A DNA stretch of 64,000 bases, from the NCBI GenBank assembly GCA_023622765.1, contig JAMNYO010000064.1:62001-126000 (forward strand). Reading direction: 5' to 3'. Below the pieces are notes generated by a model, which saw nothing but the letters and a program-made list of their open reading frames with translations, was not told where the DNA came from and searched no databases. This DNA is from Bacteroidota bacterium (GTDB taxonomy: Bacteria > Bacteroidota > Bacteroidia > Bacteroidales > Dysgonomonadaceae). Each line of letters opens with the position of its first letter. Position 1 is the first letter of the stretch. Below, one piece after another: positions 43,748-53,440 of this stretch. The translations under genes and the position numbers were made by a program.

Positions 43748-44091
43748 CAATTACCTAAATGATCTAAAACAAGTTTTTTGGTTTAACGAATAGAAGCATA
43801 TCTATCAAAACGTCAGAATCACATCTCCTAAGCTTCCTATTTACTTAAACCACCAGCCTCCTTTTGACCTTTCTTTATCCAATTTTCAGTTATCATAACT
43901 AATTGATAACTTATGCCTTAATTAATCAAAATGCAATCGTTTGCACAACCGAACGGGGAGAATTAGCCCAATTATCACCCGACACGATGTGATAAAAGGT
44001 AACTTTGTATATGGTATAATGTAATGTTGAGGTAATAAAACGCTTTCAAATAAATTGCATAATAATTAGTTGATCTTATAACATTAACAAC
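43748..44091 (+). promoter_or_regulatory. Regulatory region of the starch locus
   Basis: This 344-bp gap upstream of susC contains three palindromes and a promoter box. AGTTATC (43888-43894) and GATAACT (43905-43911) are inverted around 10 bp. TGCAATCGTTTGCA (43932-43945) is a LacI-family operator of the form TGCAAwCGwTTGCA. TTATCAC (43972-43978) and GTGATAA (43989-43995) are inverted around 10 bp, five bases before TAACTTTG (44000-44007), an exact TAnnTTTG. The leader to the susC ATG is ~80 nt. No gene is seen here. Confidence 0.6.
43932..43945. promoter_or_regulatory. LacI-family operator upstream of susC
   Basis: TGCAATCGTTTGCA is palindromic except at two symmetric positions and has the GCAA-n-CG-n-TTGC pattern of maltose-type LacI regulators. 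A LacI regulator is encoded at the other end of the locus (59175-60182) beside a sugar MFS importer, so it is the likely ligand-responsive binder. It sits ~55 bp upstream of the -7 box. Confidence 0.5.
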
Positions 44092-47000
44092 ATGTATGTG
44101 ACATTCAAAAAAACTACGAGAGCCATCCTGATGACCCTGTTATCGGGTGTGCTATGCATTTTATCGGCCAACGCGCAGACGGGCACGATAAATGTGAGGG
44201 GAACCGTTACAGACGGTAAAGGCGAAGCCGTTATCGGCGCCAACATCCGTCTCCAAGGCACCCCTATGGGAACCGTGACCGATTTCGACGGTCACTTCAC
44301 GATTCCGGCACCCGCTGACGGTGTGTTGGAGATAAGCTACATCGGCTACCGAACACAAGAGATAGCCATTAACAACCGAACCACCATCAACGTGGTCATG
44401 GAGGAGGATTCCGAAATGCTGGAGGAACTGGTGGTCATCGGGTATGGAACCGTAAAGAAAGATGATGCCACCGGTTCAGTGGTTGCTGTAAACGCGGATA
44501 AGATAAACAGGGGACTGGCTACTTCTCCTGCCGATCTGCTCGCGGGACAGATCTCTGGAGTCAGTGTTATCTCTTCGGGAGGTGCACCCGGCTCAGGATC
44601 CAATATTCGTATTCGTGGCGGCTCCTCTATGTCTGCTAGCAACGATCCGCTAATTGTAATTGACGGGGTGCCTGTCGACAATACAAGCGGCATCAGCGGT
44701 ATGGCCGACCCGTTAAGCACCATCAACGCGAACGACATCGAGACATTCACGGTATTGAAGGATGCCTCCGCAACCGCTATTTACGGCTCCCGCGCCTCCA
44801 ACGGTGTTATTATTATTACAACCAAGAAAGGCAAATCGGGAAAAATCAGTCTCTCTTACAACGGCAACGTATCAACGAGTACGCGTACCGGTTCGATAGA
44901 CCTGATGGATGCCGACACCTTCCGCAATCATGTTACTACCCTGTTTGGAAGCGACAGCCCACAGGCGGCGGCTTTAGGCAGCAGCAGCACGGACTGGCAG
45001 GATGAGATTTTTAAGAACGCCGTAAGTACTGACCATAACGTGAGTGTCTCCGGCTCAATTACTGAGTTGATACCGTTCAGGGTCTCTGTTGGGTACACCA
45101 AAGAAAACGGTATATTGCGCACTTCAAGTCTCGACAGGTACACCGGTAGCTTAAACCTCTCTCCCTCCCTTTTGGATGGAGCGTTGAAATTGCAGCTTAA
45201 TGCCAAAGGTGTCTACAACACCAACAGGTTCGCGGATAACGGGGCCATAAACTCCGCTTCGCAATTCGACCCTACACAACCTATATATGATACAGGTTCA
45301 AAGTATGGAAACGGTTACTACATGTCGCTCAAACAGGCCGATGGCTCCCCCATCGATATAGCTATTGCTAACCCGGTCGCTATCTTAAATGAGAAATTCG
45401 ATAAATCGAAAGTATACAGGAGTATAGGAAACCTGCAGGCCGACTACCAGTTGCCATTTTTGGAAGGGTTACGTGCGAATCTCAATCTGGGTTACGACAT
45501 CTCAAAGAGCAACGGCGACGTGATTATCAACGACAACTCCCCGATGACCTACACATGGGGTAGATATAAAGCCGGATGGGGAGAAAACTCCCGGTACTAT
45601 CAGCACAAACGCAACACATTACTCGATTTTTACCTCAACTTTAACAGAGACTTGGGTTCTGCACACAATATTGACGCCATGGCGGGGTACTCCTGGCAAC
45701 ATTTCTATTATGAAACCGAAAATGAGTATCCCTATTCAGAAGCCATGCAGCAAGAGACCGGCAAAGAGTTTTACACAGATGGCAATGACTACTCGAGCGA
45801 AAGCTATGTAGTCTCGTTTTTCGGACGTTTGAACTACTCTCTTTTAGACCGTTATCTCCTTACGGTTACCCTCCGTAACGATGGCTCTTCGCGATTTAGT
45901 CCCGACAACCAGTGGGGTCTGTTTCCCTCTGCCGCTTTTGCATGGAAAGTTATCAACGAGCCCTTTATGAAAAATGCCGGCAAAACCCTCTCAGAGCTGA
46001 AACTTCGTCTCGGTTACGGAGTTACCGGACAGCAGAACTTGGGCAGTGGCGACTATCCATGGATGGCGCGCTACAGCTACAGTCAGGCCGGGGCCAACTA
46101 CTTCTTTGGAGATAAAAAGATTCCGCTTATACGACCGCTGGCATACGATGAAGATCTAAAGTGGGAAGAGACCACAACCTACAACATCGGACTCGATTTT
46201 GGTTTCTTAAATAACAGGATAACCGGAGCTTTCGATGTTTATCACCGTACGACTACCGACCTTTTGAACACCGTAGCAGTTGCCGCGGGTACCAACTTCA
46301 GCAATCAACTGCTCACCAATGTGGGAGAGCTGGTAAACAAAGGTATGGAGTTTAGCATTACAGGGCGTCCCATTGTGAGCAAAGATATCAATTGGGAGGT
46401 GAGTTACAACGTTACACACAACAAAAATGAGATTACCAAGCTAACCATAAACGATGATCCCAACTATGTTGGCGTGCGTTTTGGAGGAATAGATGGCGGT
46501 ACCGGTAACAATGTGGCTATTCATAGGGTGGGATACCCCGCGGGTTCGTTCTTTGTATACGAGCAGGTATATGACAACGACGGCAAACCGGTTGACGGCG
46601 TTTTTGTAGACCAAAATGCCGATGGCAGCATCAACGAAAACGACCTGGTCGCGTATAAAAATTCGGCTCCCGATGTCCATATGGGGCTCTCTTCCAGATT
46701 CTCTTACAAGAAGTGGGACCTCAATTTCTCAATGAGGGCAAATCTTGGCAACTACGTGTACAACAACATACAGTCCAACAGAGAGGCAAAATCCACGATA
46801 TATGACCCTGCCGGCTGGTTGAAAAACAGGGTTAACAGTGCGACATATACCGATTTTGAAAACGTTCGCTACCTCTCGAGTTACTATATTCAGGATGCAT
46901 CATTCCTGAAGATGGATAACATTTCATTGGGATACAACTTTGACCAGGTGATTAACAACCCCTTGTCGGGCAGACTCTATTTTACGGTAGAGAATCCTTT

Positions 47001-47112
47001 TGTAATAACCAATTACAAAGGTCTGGACCCCGAATTTACTAACAACGGTATCGACAACAATATTTACCCGCATCCGCGTGTATTTATCGTTGGTGTAAGT
47101 CTCAATTTTTAA
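44092..47112 (+). CDS. susC: SusC-family TonB-dependent starch/maltodextrin transporter
   Basis: A 1006-residue outer-membrane protein: signal peptide (to about residue 30, SANAQ), carboxypeptidase-like N-domain (INVRGTVTDGKGEAVIGANIRLQG), TonB box region (LEELVVIGYGTVKKDDATGSV), plug (IRIRGGSSMSASNDPLIVIDGVPV...TVLKDASATAIYGSRASNGVIIITTKKG) and a C-terminal barrel. It imports maltooligosaccharides captured by SusD. It is the first gene of the operon, 6 bp before susD. Substrate is inferred from the downstream GH13 enzymes and SusE/F-like proteins. The gene is noticeably less GC-rich than the amylase genes at 51.5-56 kb. Confidence 0.94.
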   Translation: MYVTFKKTTRAILMTLLSGVLCILSANAQTGTINVRGTVTDGKGEAVIGANIRLQGTPMGTVTDFDGHFTIPAPADGVLEISYIGYRTQEIAINNRTTINVVMEEDSEMLEELVVIGYGTVKKDDATGSVVAVNADKINRGLATSPADLLAGQISGVSVISSGGAPGSGSNIRIRGGSSMSASNDPLIVIDGVPVDNTSGISGMADPLSTINANDIETFTVLKDASATAIYGSRASNGVIIITTKKGKSGKISLSYNGNVSTSTRTGSIDLMDADTFRNHVTTLFGSDSPQAAALGSSSTDWQDEIFKNAVSTDHNVSVSGSITELIPFRVSVGYTKENGILRTSSLDRYTGSLNLSPSLLDGALKLQLNAKGVYNTNRFADNGAINSASQFDPTQPIYDTGSKYGNGYYMSLKQADGSPIDIAIANPVAILNEKFDKSKVYRSIGNLQADYQLPFLEGLRANLNLGYDISKSNGDVIINDNSPMTYTWGRYKAGWGENSRYYQHKRNTLLDFYLNFNRDLGSAHNIDAMAGYSWQHFYYETENEYPYSEAMQQETGKEFYTDGNDYSSESYVVSFFGRLNYSLLDRYLLTVTLRNDGSSRFSPDNQWGLFPSAAFAWKVINEPFMKNAGKTLSELKLRLGYGVTGQQNLGSGDYPWMARYSYSQAGANYFFGDKKIPLIRPLAYDEDLKWEETTTYNIGLDFGFLNNRITGAFDVYHRTTTDLLNTVAVAAGTNFSNQLLTNVGELVNKGMEFSITGRPIVSKDINWEVSYNVTHNKNEITKLTINDDPNYVGVRFGGIDGGTGNNVAIHRVGYPAGSFFVYEQVYDNDGKPVDGVFVDQNADGSINENDLVAYKNSAPDVHMGLSSRFSYKKWDLNFSMRANLGNYVYNNIQSNREAKSTIYDPAGWLKNRVNSATYTDFENVRYLSSYYIQDASFLKMDNISLGYNFDQVINNPLSGRLYFTVENPFVITNYKGLDPEFTNNGIDNNIYPHPRVFIVGVSLNF

Positions 47113-47118
47113 TTTTCT

Positions 47119-48747
47119 ATGAAGATGAAAACAGTAAAATATATTTCTTTTTCTATTATCACTGCCATCCTGGTGATAGCGGGACTCTCCTCTTGCGTGG
47201 GCGATTTGAACACCATCCCTCTCGACCCCGAAGAGCATGTGTCGGGCACAGTCTTTACGGAAGATATAGCGCCCTATCAGCAACTGCTGGCCAAAATTTA
47301 TGCAGGGTTAGCAATCAGCGGCAACAGTGGTGGCGATGGCGATCCTGATGTTGCCGGAGTTGACGGTGGTAGTCACGCCTCATTTTTGCGCGGTCTTTGG
47401 AATCTGCAGGAGCTACCTACCGATGAAGCTCACTGTACCTGGAACGATGAAGGTATTCCCGACCTGAACCGTATAAGCTGGTCGGCGAACAACGTGTTTA
47501 TAAAGGGTTTCTACTATAGGCTCTATTATCAGATCAACCTCTCTAACGCCCTTCTAAAGGAGACCACGGATGGGAAGCTTAACGATCGCGGAGTAAGCAG
47601 CGCGGTAAAAGAGGAGTTAAAAATATACAGAGCTGAAGCCCGTTTTTTAAGGGCGCTCTCCTATTTCTATCTGCTGGACGCGTTTCACAATGTACCATTT
47701 GTAGATGAAAACAGCTCAATGAGCGATCTGCCTCCTCAAATAATGGCAAAAGAGCTGTTCGACTATATTGAGAAAGAGCTGCTCGAGTGCGAAGCCGATA
47801 TGCTTGCCCCCTTTGTGGGATACGACAGTAAACATTACGGACGTGCGCATAAAGCCGCCAACTGGGCACTTCTGTCCAGGCTATATCTGAACGCTGAAAC
47901 CTATATCGGACAGGCAAAGTATACCGAGAGTATTACCTACAGCAAAAAGGTTTTAAATAGCGGTTACTCTCTGGAACCTGTATATGGAGATCTGTTTATG
48001 GCAGACAATCACAAGTCCAAAGAGTTTATTTTCCCAATCAGATATGAAGGAGAGGACACCCAAACCTGGGGAGGAATGACTTTTTTGATCTGCAGCACCG
48101 TACCATCTGCCCTGCAAAACGAAGTGAACTCGGTCGGTGCCTGGCAGGGCAACCGTGCCCCCGTTTCGTTGCTTAGAACATTTGAGCGCGAAAACATCCA
48201 TACCGAAGATAGTCGCTTCTCCATGCTCCGTCTCGATCAAACTGAGAACGTGGAGATTGTAGATCAGTCGCTCTTTATTGATAACGGTATTCCCATTGTT
48301 AAATATTACAATGTCTATAGCAACGGCTCTATGCCTCCAAGCAATATCGTGTATACCGATTTCCCGCTGTTCCGGCTGGGAGAGATATATCTCAACTATG
48401 CCGAAGCGGTGTTAAGGGGTGGTACCGGCGGTGACAAAGCCACGGCCCTGCAACTTATTAATGATCTGCGCAAACGGTCTTACAACAACGACAATGCCGC
48501 GACTGTAAAGGCCGATGAGCTTACACTCGACTTCCTGTTGGACGAAAGAAGCAGAGAGCTATTTTATGAGGCACAACGCCGCACAGACCTTATACGCTTC
48601 AACAAGTTCACGGGCTCGTCGTATCTGTGGCCCTGGAAAGGCAACGTGGCCGAGGGTGTCGCGGTATCTGATCACTTTAAGATCTATCCTTTGCCTGCCG
48701 ATGATACCGGCGCGAATAACAATCTTGTACAGAATAGTGGATATTAA
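47119..48747 (+). CDS. susD: SusD-family starch-binding lipoprotein
   Basis: A 542-residue outer-membrane lipoprotein with a signal peptide and lipobox (GLSSC, Cys about residue 24). The body is the SusD TPR-like fold: YRLYYQINLSNALLKET, YRAEARFLRALSYFYLLDAFHNVPFV, AHKAANWALLSRLYLNAETY, FPLFRLGEIYLNYAEAVLRGG and LLDERSRELFYEAQRRTDLIRF. It forms the lid over SusC and binds alpha-glucan at the cell surface. A minimal family-B hairpin lies in the gap between it and susE. Confidence 0.94.
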   Translation: MKMKTVKYISFSIITAILVIAGLSSCVGDLNTIPLDPEEHVSGTVFTEDIAPYQQLLAKIYAGLAISGNSGGDGDPDVAGVDGGSHASFLRGLWNLQELPTDEAHCTWNDEGIPDLNRISWSANNVFIKGFYYRLYYQINLSNALLKETTDGKLNDRGVSSAVKEELKIYRAEARFLRALSYFYLLDAFHNVPFVDENSSMSDLPPQIMAKELFDYIEKELLECEADMLAPFVGYDSKHYGRAHKAANWALLSRLYLNAETYIGQAKYTESITYSKKVLNSGYSLEPVYGDLFMADNHKSKEFIFPIRYEGEDTQTWGGMTFLICSTVPSALQNEVNSVGAWQGNRAPVSLLRTFERENIHTEDSRFSMLRLDQTENVEIVDQSLFIDNGIPIVKYYNVYSNGSMPPSNIVYTDFPLFRLGEIYLNYAEAVLRGGTGGDKATALQLINDLRKRSYNNDNAATVKADELTLDFLLDERSRELFYEAQRRTDLIRFNKFTGSSYLWPWKGNVAEGVAVSDHFKIYPLPADDTGANNNLVQNSGY

Positions 48748-48759
48748 CAGACAAAAAAT

Positions 48760-48818
48760 AATCGTATGAAACCGACAGGTTCCATACACATACAGTTAAA
48801 TAAAGCAATCGTATGAAA
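48760..48818. repeat. Minimal family-B hairpin bracketed by a 12-bp duplication of the susE start region
   Basis: GTATGAAACC (48764-48773), loop GACA, GGTTCCATAC (48778-48787): a ten-position stem with one A:C mismatch. AATCGTATGAAA occurs at 48760-48771 and again at 48807-48818, where it contains the susE start codon. It has the same arms as at 15.8 and 21.4 kb, without the inserted inner hairpin. Confidence 0.75.
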
Positions 48819-49952
48819 AAGATATATGGTTTCACATTTTTCCTCATATCTCTGCTCTTTATGGTAGGGTGTCAAGAGGATGAAAAAATTGTTTTACAAC
48901 AACCTGACAGCTTCGTACTTAATGTCCCTAAGTACTCTTCGGCTGTGTATGACCTGAAAACTGCCGGATTGGTTGAGTTTTCTACCAATCAGCCCAACTA
49001 CGGCTTTACAGCGGCAACAATTTATTCGGTACAGCTCTCCTTGACAAAAAATTTTACTGAGTTTGTCGATGTTCCGGGCAGCTACAACAAAGTACGCTTC
49101 TATGTTCCCGCCGAAGATATCGCTCTTGCGCTTGTAGCGCTTCACAAGGCTGAGGTCGAAGAGGATTATCCAACGGATCCCCATCCGCTCTTTGTGCGGT
49201 TAGCGGCAACAATTGATGACAGCAGGCTCGCACCTGTCTATTCCAATGTTATTGAACTGCCGCGGGTAAAGGGCTACTTTGCACTGGAACCAGTACAGTT
49301 ACCTGAAGAGATGTATATTATTGGCAATGTCGCGGGGAACTGGGATTGGAACAATGCGACCGAGATGGTTCCGGTCTACGGAGCACCCGGCAAGTTCTGG
49401 TATATGCAATACCTGGGACAAACCGATGGAGGCGATAACGCTCAAATTAAATTCAACTACGCGAAAGCCTGGAACGGGAACGAATTTGGCCACGGGCAAG
49501 TCACCTTCGGTGATGAGTCGGTAACACTGGCCGCACCGTCAGATGAAGGCGGCAATATAAAAATCGGCAATCCCGGCTGGTATATTGTAGTGGTCACCAC
49601 CTCTCTCGATGGCAGGGACTACAAGTTCAAGGTAGATTTCTTGAAACCAGAAGCATATATCAAGGGACAGATCATAGGAGACAAATGGGACAATCTGGCG
49701 GAATTCAAGTTCGCGGTACCCGACCTCTCCTTAGGTGCTGATGCCGATTTTGTATCTCCCGCGTTTACCAATGACGGGGAGATCCGGGCGAACATTCAAC
49801 TGCCGGGACAGGAGTGGTGGCATACCGAATTTTTGGTATTCGATGGCGTGCTGGTACCTCGCGGTACGGGAGGCGACCAGGATCGTATTCAGGGGAAAGC
49901 CGGACAACGGTTGTATATCAACTTCACCAAAAGAACCGGTAAGATAGAATAA
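48813..49952 (+). CDS. susE: SusE-like starch-binding lipoprotein
   Basis: A 379-residue surface lipoprotein (lipobox LLFMVGC, then QEDE, an acidic run typical of surface export in Bacteroidetes). The N-terminal ~130 residues form an Ig-like SusE/F domain. Two C-terminal starch-binding modules follow, starting near EEMYIIGNVAGNWDWNNA and EAYIKGQIIGDKW. It would hold starch near the SusCD importer. The order after susD and before a second SusE/F-type gene matches the canonical sus operon. The start codon lies within a 12-bp duplication made with the upstream hairpin. Confidence 0.85.
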   Translation: MKKIYGFTFFLISLLFMVGCQEDEKIVLQQPDSFVLNVPKYSSAVYDLKTAGLVEFSTNQPNYGFTAATIYSVQLSLTKNFTEFVDVPGSYNKVRFYVPAEDIALALVALHKAEVEEDYPTDPHPLFVRLAATIDDSRLAPVYSNVIELPRVKGYFALEPVQLPEEMYIIGNVAGNWDWNNATEMVPVYGAPGKFWYMQYLGQTDGGDNAQIKFNYAKAWNGNEFGHGQVTFGDESVTLAAPSDEGGNIKIGNPGWYIVVVTTSLDGRDYKFKVDFLKPEAYIKGQIIGDKWDNLAEFKFAVPDLSLGADADFVSPAFTNDGEIRANIQLPGQEWWHTEFLVFDGVLVPRGTGGDQDRIQGKAGQRLYINFTKRTGKIE

Positions 49953-49960
49953 GCTCAATT

Positions 49961-50018
49961 TCATGAAACGAGCGTCAAAATCATCAACGCTAGTGCATGA
50001 CTACAAGCGAGTTACATA
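49961..50018. repeat. Possible decayed family-B element between susE and susF
   Basis: Left end TCATGAAACGAGCG resembles TCGTATGAAACGAGC at 16061; right end GCGAGTTACATAG resembles GCGAGTTCCATACG at 15.95 kb. The central AGCGT/ACGCT can pair. The ends are imperfect, so this may be a degenerate copy. Confidence 0.4.
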
Positions 50019-50050
50019 GAATATTTTTGAAAGCAATAATTTTAATCATA

Positions 50051-51481
50051 ATGAGAACAAAAATATATTTGATTACCCTGTTTGCCGTAATAGTTGGTGT
50101 ATTGTGGAGTTGCGATGATAGCGTTTACGACCATGTAGCGCAACCTCCGCAAACAAGCGAACAGGAGGAGTTGCAGGAAACAACCGGATTTAAGTTTGCA
50201 TTGGGAGATCAACTCGCATCGGCGGTTGTTCTCTCCGAAGAGCAACTTACCGGCGCCACCTTTAGCGCGGTTAAAACAACCTCCACAGGCAAATTGAGCG
50301 AAGGAGCATCCATCGATTTCTCTCTGAGGTTATCGAACGACGAGTCGTTTGAAAATGCCGTTAACCTATCGTCAACAACAGAAAACGGCGTGGCAACCAT
50401 AACCGCGAACGATTTAAACGAGGCGGTCAAAACGCTATACGGTAAAGCTCCCTATGAACGGGTTCTCTACATGGAGGTGTTGTCCTATATTAAAGAGGGA
50501 GGACAGAAAATTCTACTGCCCGAAAAAAATGTACTGGGTCCCGTTAAAGTTACTCCCGTAGGTCCGGTAATCGAAACGGAATACTACCTTATTGGAGATG
50601 CCAACGGGTGGAACTTCAACAATCTTGGAGATTACAAATTCTCCCATAGCGGAAAAGATGTGTACGAAGATCCTATCTTCACCCTGCTGGCAAACAATAT
50701 AGAGGGCAACTTTAAAATTGTTCCCAAATCATGCAAAGATGCCGGTTCCTGGGATGGCGTTCTGGGTAACCCCATTGACCAGAATCCCGCTCTTTCAGGT
50801 GAACTTGTTGGCGGTGGTGCGATGAAGATTGAAGCTCCCGGCTGGGTTAAGATTACGCTTAACATGATGGAGTACACCTACACCATCGAGATCATTGGTG
50901 AGATGAATCTTACACTCTACGTGGCGGGTAGCCATCAAGGCTGGAACCCGGGAACAGCTCCCACTGTCTATTGCAAGCATTTCGACTTCAAGTACGATGG
51001 GTATGTCTATTTTGACGGGCCACACGCATTCAAGTTCACCGCGAAGCCCAATTGGGACGGTCCCAACTACGGCGACGGCGGTAGCGAGGAGGTGCTGTCC
51101 GACGATGGCAGTGCCGGCAACTTGAATGTAACGGAGGCGGGCTACTATAAGCTGAACGTGGATCTTTCCGGATCACCCTACACCTACACGGCCGAAAAAA
51201 CCGAGTGGGGACTGATCGGCGATGCCACCCCCGGTGGGTGGGATAGCTCCACCCCGATGGCATATGACCCCGAAACGGGAATATGGAGCGTTACAACCAC
51301 GCTCGAGGCGGGCAAATCGTTCAAGTTCCGTGCCAACGACGCTTGGGCTATTAACCTGGGCGGCGACATGAAGGACCTGTCGTATGACGGTGGTAACATC
51401 GCTGTATCAGAATCCGGCACCTACCAGATCACGCTCGACCTGTCAAATCCGACCGCCTACAAGGCCAAGATGATTAGATAA
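50051..51481 (+). CDS. susF: SusF-like starch-binding lipoprotein with three carbohydrate-binding modules
   Basis: A 476-residue protein from the ATG at 50051 (MRTKIYLITLF...GVLWSCDDS), which gives a proper lipobox; an in-frame start at 49997 adds a non-signal leader. An Ig-like N-domain is followed by three starch-binding modules, beginning near TEYYLIGDANGWNFNN, LTLYVAGSHQGWNPG and WGLIGDATPGGWDSS. Repeated aromatic residues in these modules are the expected glucan contacts. It sits on the outer membrane surface with SusCDE. Its stop overlaps the start of the next GH13 gene (TAATG). Confidence 0.87.
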   Translation: MRTKIYLITLFAVIVGVLWSCDDSVYDHVAQPPQTSEQEELQETTGFKFALGDQLASAVVLSEEQLTGATFSAVKTTSTGKLSEGASIDFSLRLSNDESFENAVNLSSTTENGVATITANDLNEAVKTLYGKAPYERVLYMEVLSYIKEGGQKILLPEKNVLGPVKVTPVGPVIETEYYLIGDANGWNFNNLGDYKFSHSGKDVYEDPIFTLLANNIEGNFKIVPKSCKDAGSWDGVLGNPIDQNPALSGELVGGGAMKIEAPGWVKITLNMMEYTYTIEIIGEMNLTLYVAGSHQGWNPGTAPTVYCKHFDFKYDGYVYFDGPHAFKFTAKPNWDGPNYGDGGSEEVLSDDGSAGNLNVTEAGYYKLNVDLSGSPYTYTAEKTEWGLIGDATPGGWDSSTPMAYDPETGIWSVTTTLEAGKSFKFRANDAWAINLGGDMKDLSYDGGNIAVSESGTYQITLDLSNPTAYKAKMIR

Positions 51482-53421
51482 TGACGATGAGACAGTTACT
51501 GATAGCGCTAATGGTGAGCGTGGGCTGCTTGACAGCTCACGCTTCGCCGTCGCGGCTGGCCAACGTTGTAACTACCATACCACAAGCCAACGAGACGCAA
51601 CCCGTCAACGTGGCAACAACCACCAATGCCAACGAGGCAAAACCCATCCGGGTAGAACCCGCCTTCTGGTGGAGCGGGATGGAAGAAGCGGAACTGCAGT
51701 TGATGGTGTATGGCGAGCATATCGCTCACTACGCGGTAGAGATAAACTCGCCCCAGGTACGCCTGAAAGAGACGGTGCGACTGGACAGCCCCAACTACCT
51801 GATTCTCTACCTAGACATTTCGGGTAGCGAACCCGGGGCGTTCGACATACTCTTCTCCAACCAGGGAGTTACGCAAGGCTACCGGTATGAGCTGAAAAAG
51901 CGGAATCCCGACCGACTGAACATCGAGAGCTTCAATTCGTCTGACGTCTTGTACCTGATCATGCCGGATCGGTTCGCGAACGGCGATCCATCGAACGACC
52001 AGATCAAGATGCGGATGCCCTATAAAGTGGATCGAAAGCACCATAGTGCCCGGCACGGGGGCGACCTAAAGGGAATATCGGATCGACTGGATTACCTGGC
52101 CGACCTAGGCGTAACGGCTATCTGGCTCAACCCGGTTCTGGAGAACGATATGGAGGGTGGGTCATACCACGGCTACGCGACAACCAACTACTATAACGTG
52201 GATCCCCGCTTCGGTAGCAACGAGGAGTACGTAGAGCTAATCGCCAACACCCACGCCAAAGGGATGAAGGTGGTGATGGATATGATCTTTAACCACTGCG
52301 GAAGCGACCACCCCTGGATGTACGACGTGCCTTCAGCCGACTGGTTCAACAACCCGGAGGAATACGTGCAGACATCACATAGGAAGGAGATGTACTACGA
52401 CCCTTACGTCTCGAAATACGACTGGGACAAGATGGTGGACGGCTGGTTCGTACCCACCATGCCCGACTTGAACCAGCGCAACCGCCATGTGGAGAAGTAC
52501 CTGATCCAAAACAGCATATGGTGGATCGAGTACTCGGGGGTAAACGGCATCCGCCAGGACACCTACCCTTACGCCGACTACGATATGATGGTGCGCTGGA
52601 TCGAGGCGGTGGAAAGGGAGTACCCCAACTACAACATCGTGGGCGAGGCGTGGCTTGACAACCCCATCGGCACCGCGTTCTGGCAGAGGAACAGTCCCCT
52701 CAACCCGAACGACACCAAGCTGAAATCGGTGATGGATTTTCGTTTCATGGGGCTGTCTCACACCGCCTTCTTCGAGGAGACGGGCGGGTGGAACGGGGGA
52801 CTGCAAGGCATCTACGACCATATGACCTACGACTTTATCTACCCCGATATCCACAACGTACTGCGCTTTCTGGATAACCACGACACCGACCGGTTCCTAA
52901 AGGAGTACCCCAAGAGTTCGGCCGACCTGTCAGGCTGGAAGCAAGGCATTACCTTCCTGCTCACCATGCCGGGCACCCCGCAAATCTATTACGGGACCGA
53001 GCTCCTCATGCATGGCAACAAGAGTCGGAGCGACGGCGACATCCGCCTTGACGTACCGGGGGGATGGCCGGGTGATGCCGTGAACCAGTTTACCGAGGAA
53101 GGACGCGACGATCTGCAAAACGAGGCGTTCAACTTTATGAAGAAACTGCTCCATTGGCGAAAAGGAAACGATGTGATCGCTTACGGCAACATGAAACACT
53201 ACGTGCTGCAAAACGGGGTTTACGTGTACGAGCGGTACCTCGACAACGAGCAGGTGCTTATCTTTATGAACGGCACATCGAACGAGGTGGAAATAAACCT
53301 TGACCGCTATAGCGAGTCCATACAAAACAAGGACGACTGGACCGACTTCCTGTCGGGCAGGAGTGTAACGCTGGGCGAAATGTTGACCCTCGCCCCAAGG
53401 GAGATTCTCCTGCTGGAGTAG
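51481..53421 (+). CDS. susA: Periplasmic neopullulanase/cyclomaltodextrinase-type GH13 (SusA-like)
   Basis: A 646-residue protein with a cleavable signal peptide (to about HAS, residue 22). The N-terminal module (VEPAFWWSGMEEAELQLMVYG) is the cyclomaltodextrinase-N domain typical of SusA. The GH13 barrel contains VMDMIFNHCG, the nucleophile Asp in GVNGIRQDTYPY, the acid Glu in NIVGEAWLDNP and the third Asp in FLDNHDTDRF. It breaks imported maltooligosaccharides in the periplasm. It starts inside the susF stop codon, so is translationally coupled. A triple 74-bp repeat follows. Confidence 0.9.
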   Translation: MTMRQLLIALMVSVGCLTAHASPSRLANVVTTIPQANETQPVNVATTTNANEAKPIRVEPAFWWSGMEEAELQLMVYGEHIAHYAVEINSPQVRLKETVRLDSPNYLILYLDISGSEPGAFDILFSNQGVTQGYRYELKKRNPDRLNIESFNSSDVLYLIMPDRFANGDPSNDQIKMRMPYKVDRKHHSARHGGDLKGISDRLDYLADLGVTAIWLNPVLENDMEGGSYHGYATTNYYNVDPRFGSNEEYVELIANTHAKGMKVVMDMIFNHCGSDHPWMYDVPSADWFNNPEEYVQTSHRKEMYYDPYVSKYDWDKMVDGWFVPTMPDLNQRNRHVEKYLIQNSIWWIEYSGVNGIRQDTYPYADYDMMVRWIEAVEREYPNYNIVGEAWLDNPIGTAFWQRNSPLNPNDTKLKSVMDFRFMGLSHTAFFEETGGWNGGLQGIYDHMTYDFIYPDIHNVLRFLDNHDTDRFLKEYPKSSADLSGWKQGITFLLTMPGTPQIYYGTELLMHGNKSRSDGDIRLDVPGGWPGDAVNQFTEEGRDDLQNEAFNFMKKLLHWRKGNDVIAYGNMKHYVLQNGVYVYERYLDNEQVLIFMNGTSNEVEINLDRYSESIQNKDDWTDFLSGRSVTLGEMLTLAPREILLLE

Positions 53422-53440
53422 CGAACAATGAACAATTAGT

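Noticed and set aside
48760..48818. Rho-independent terminator between susD and susE
   Set aside because: There is a 10-position stem but no T-run, and identical arms recur at unrelated loci; treated as a repeat family, though partial attenuation is possible.
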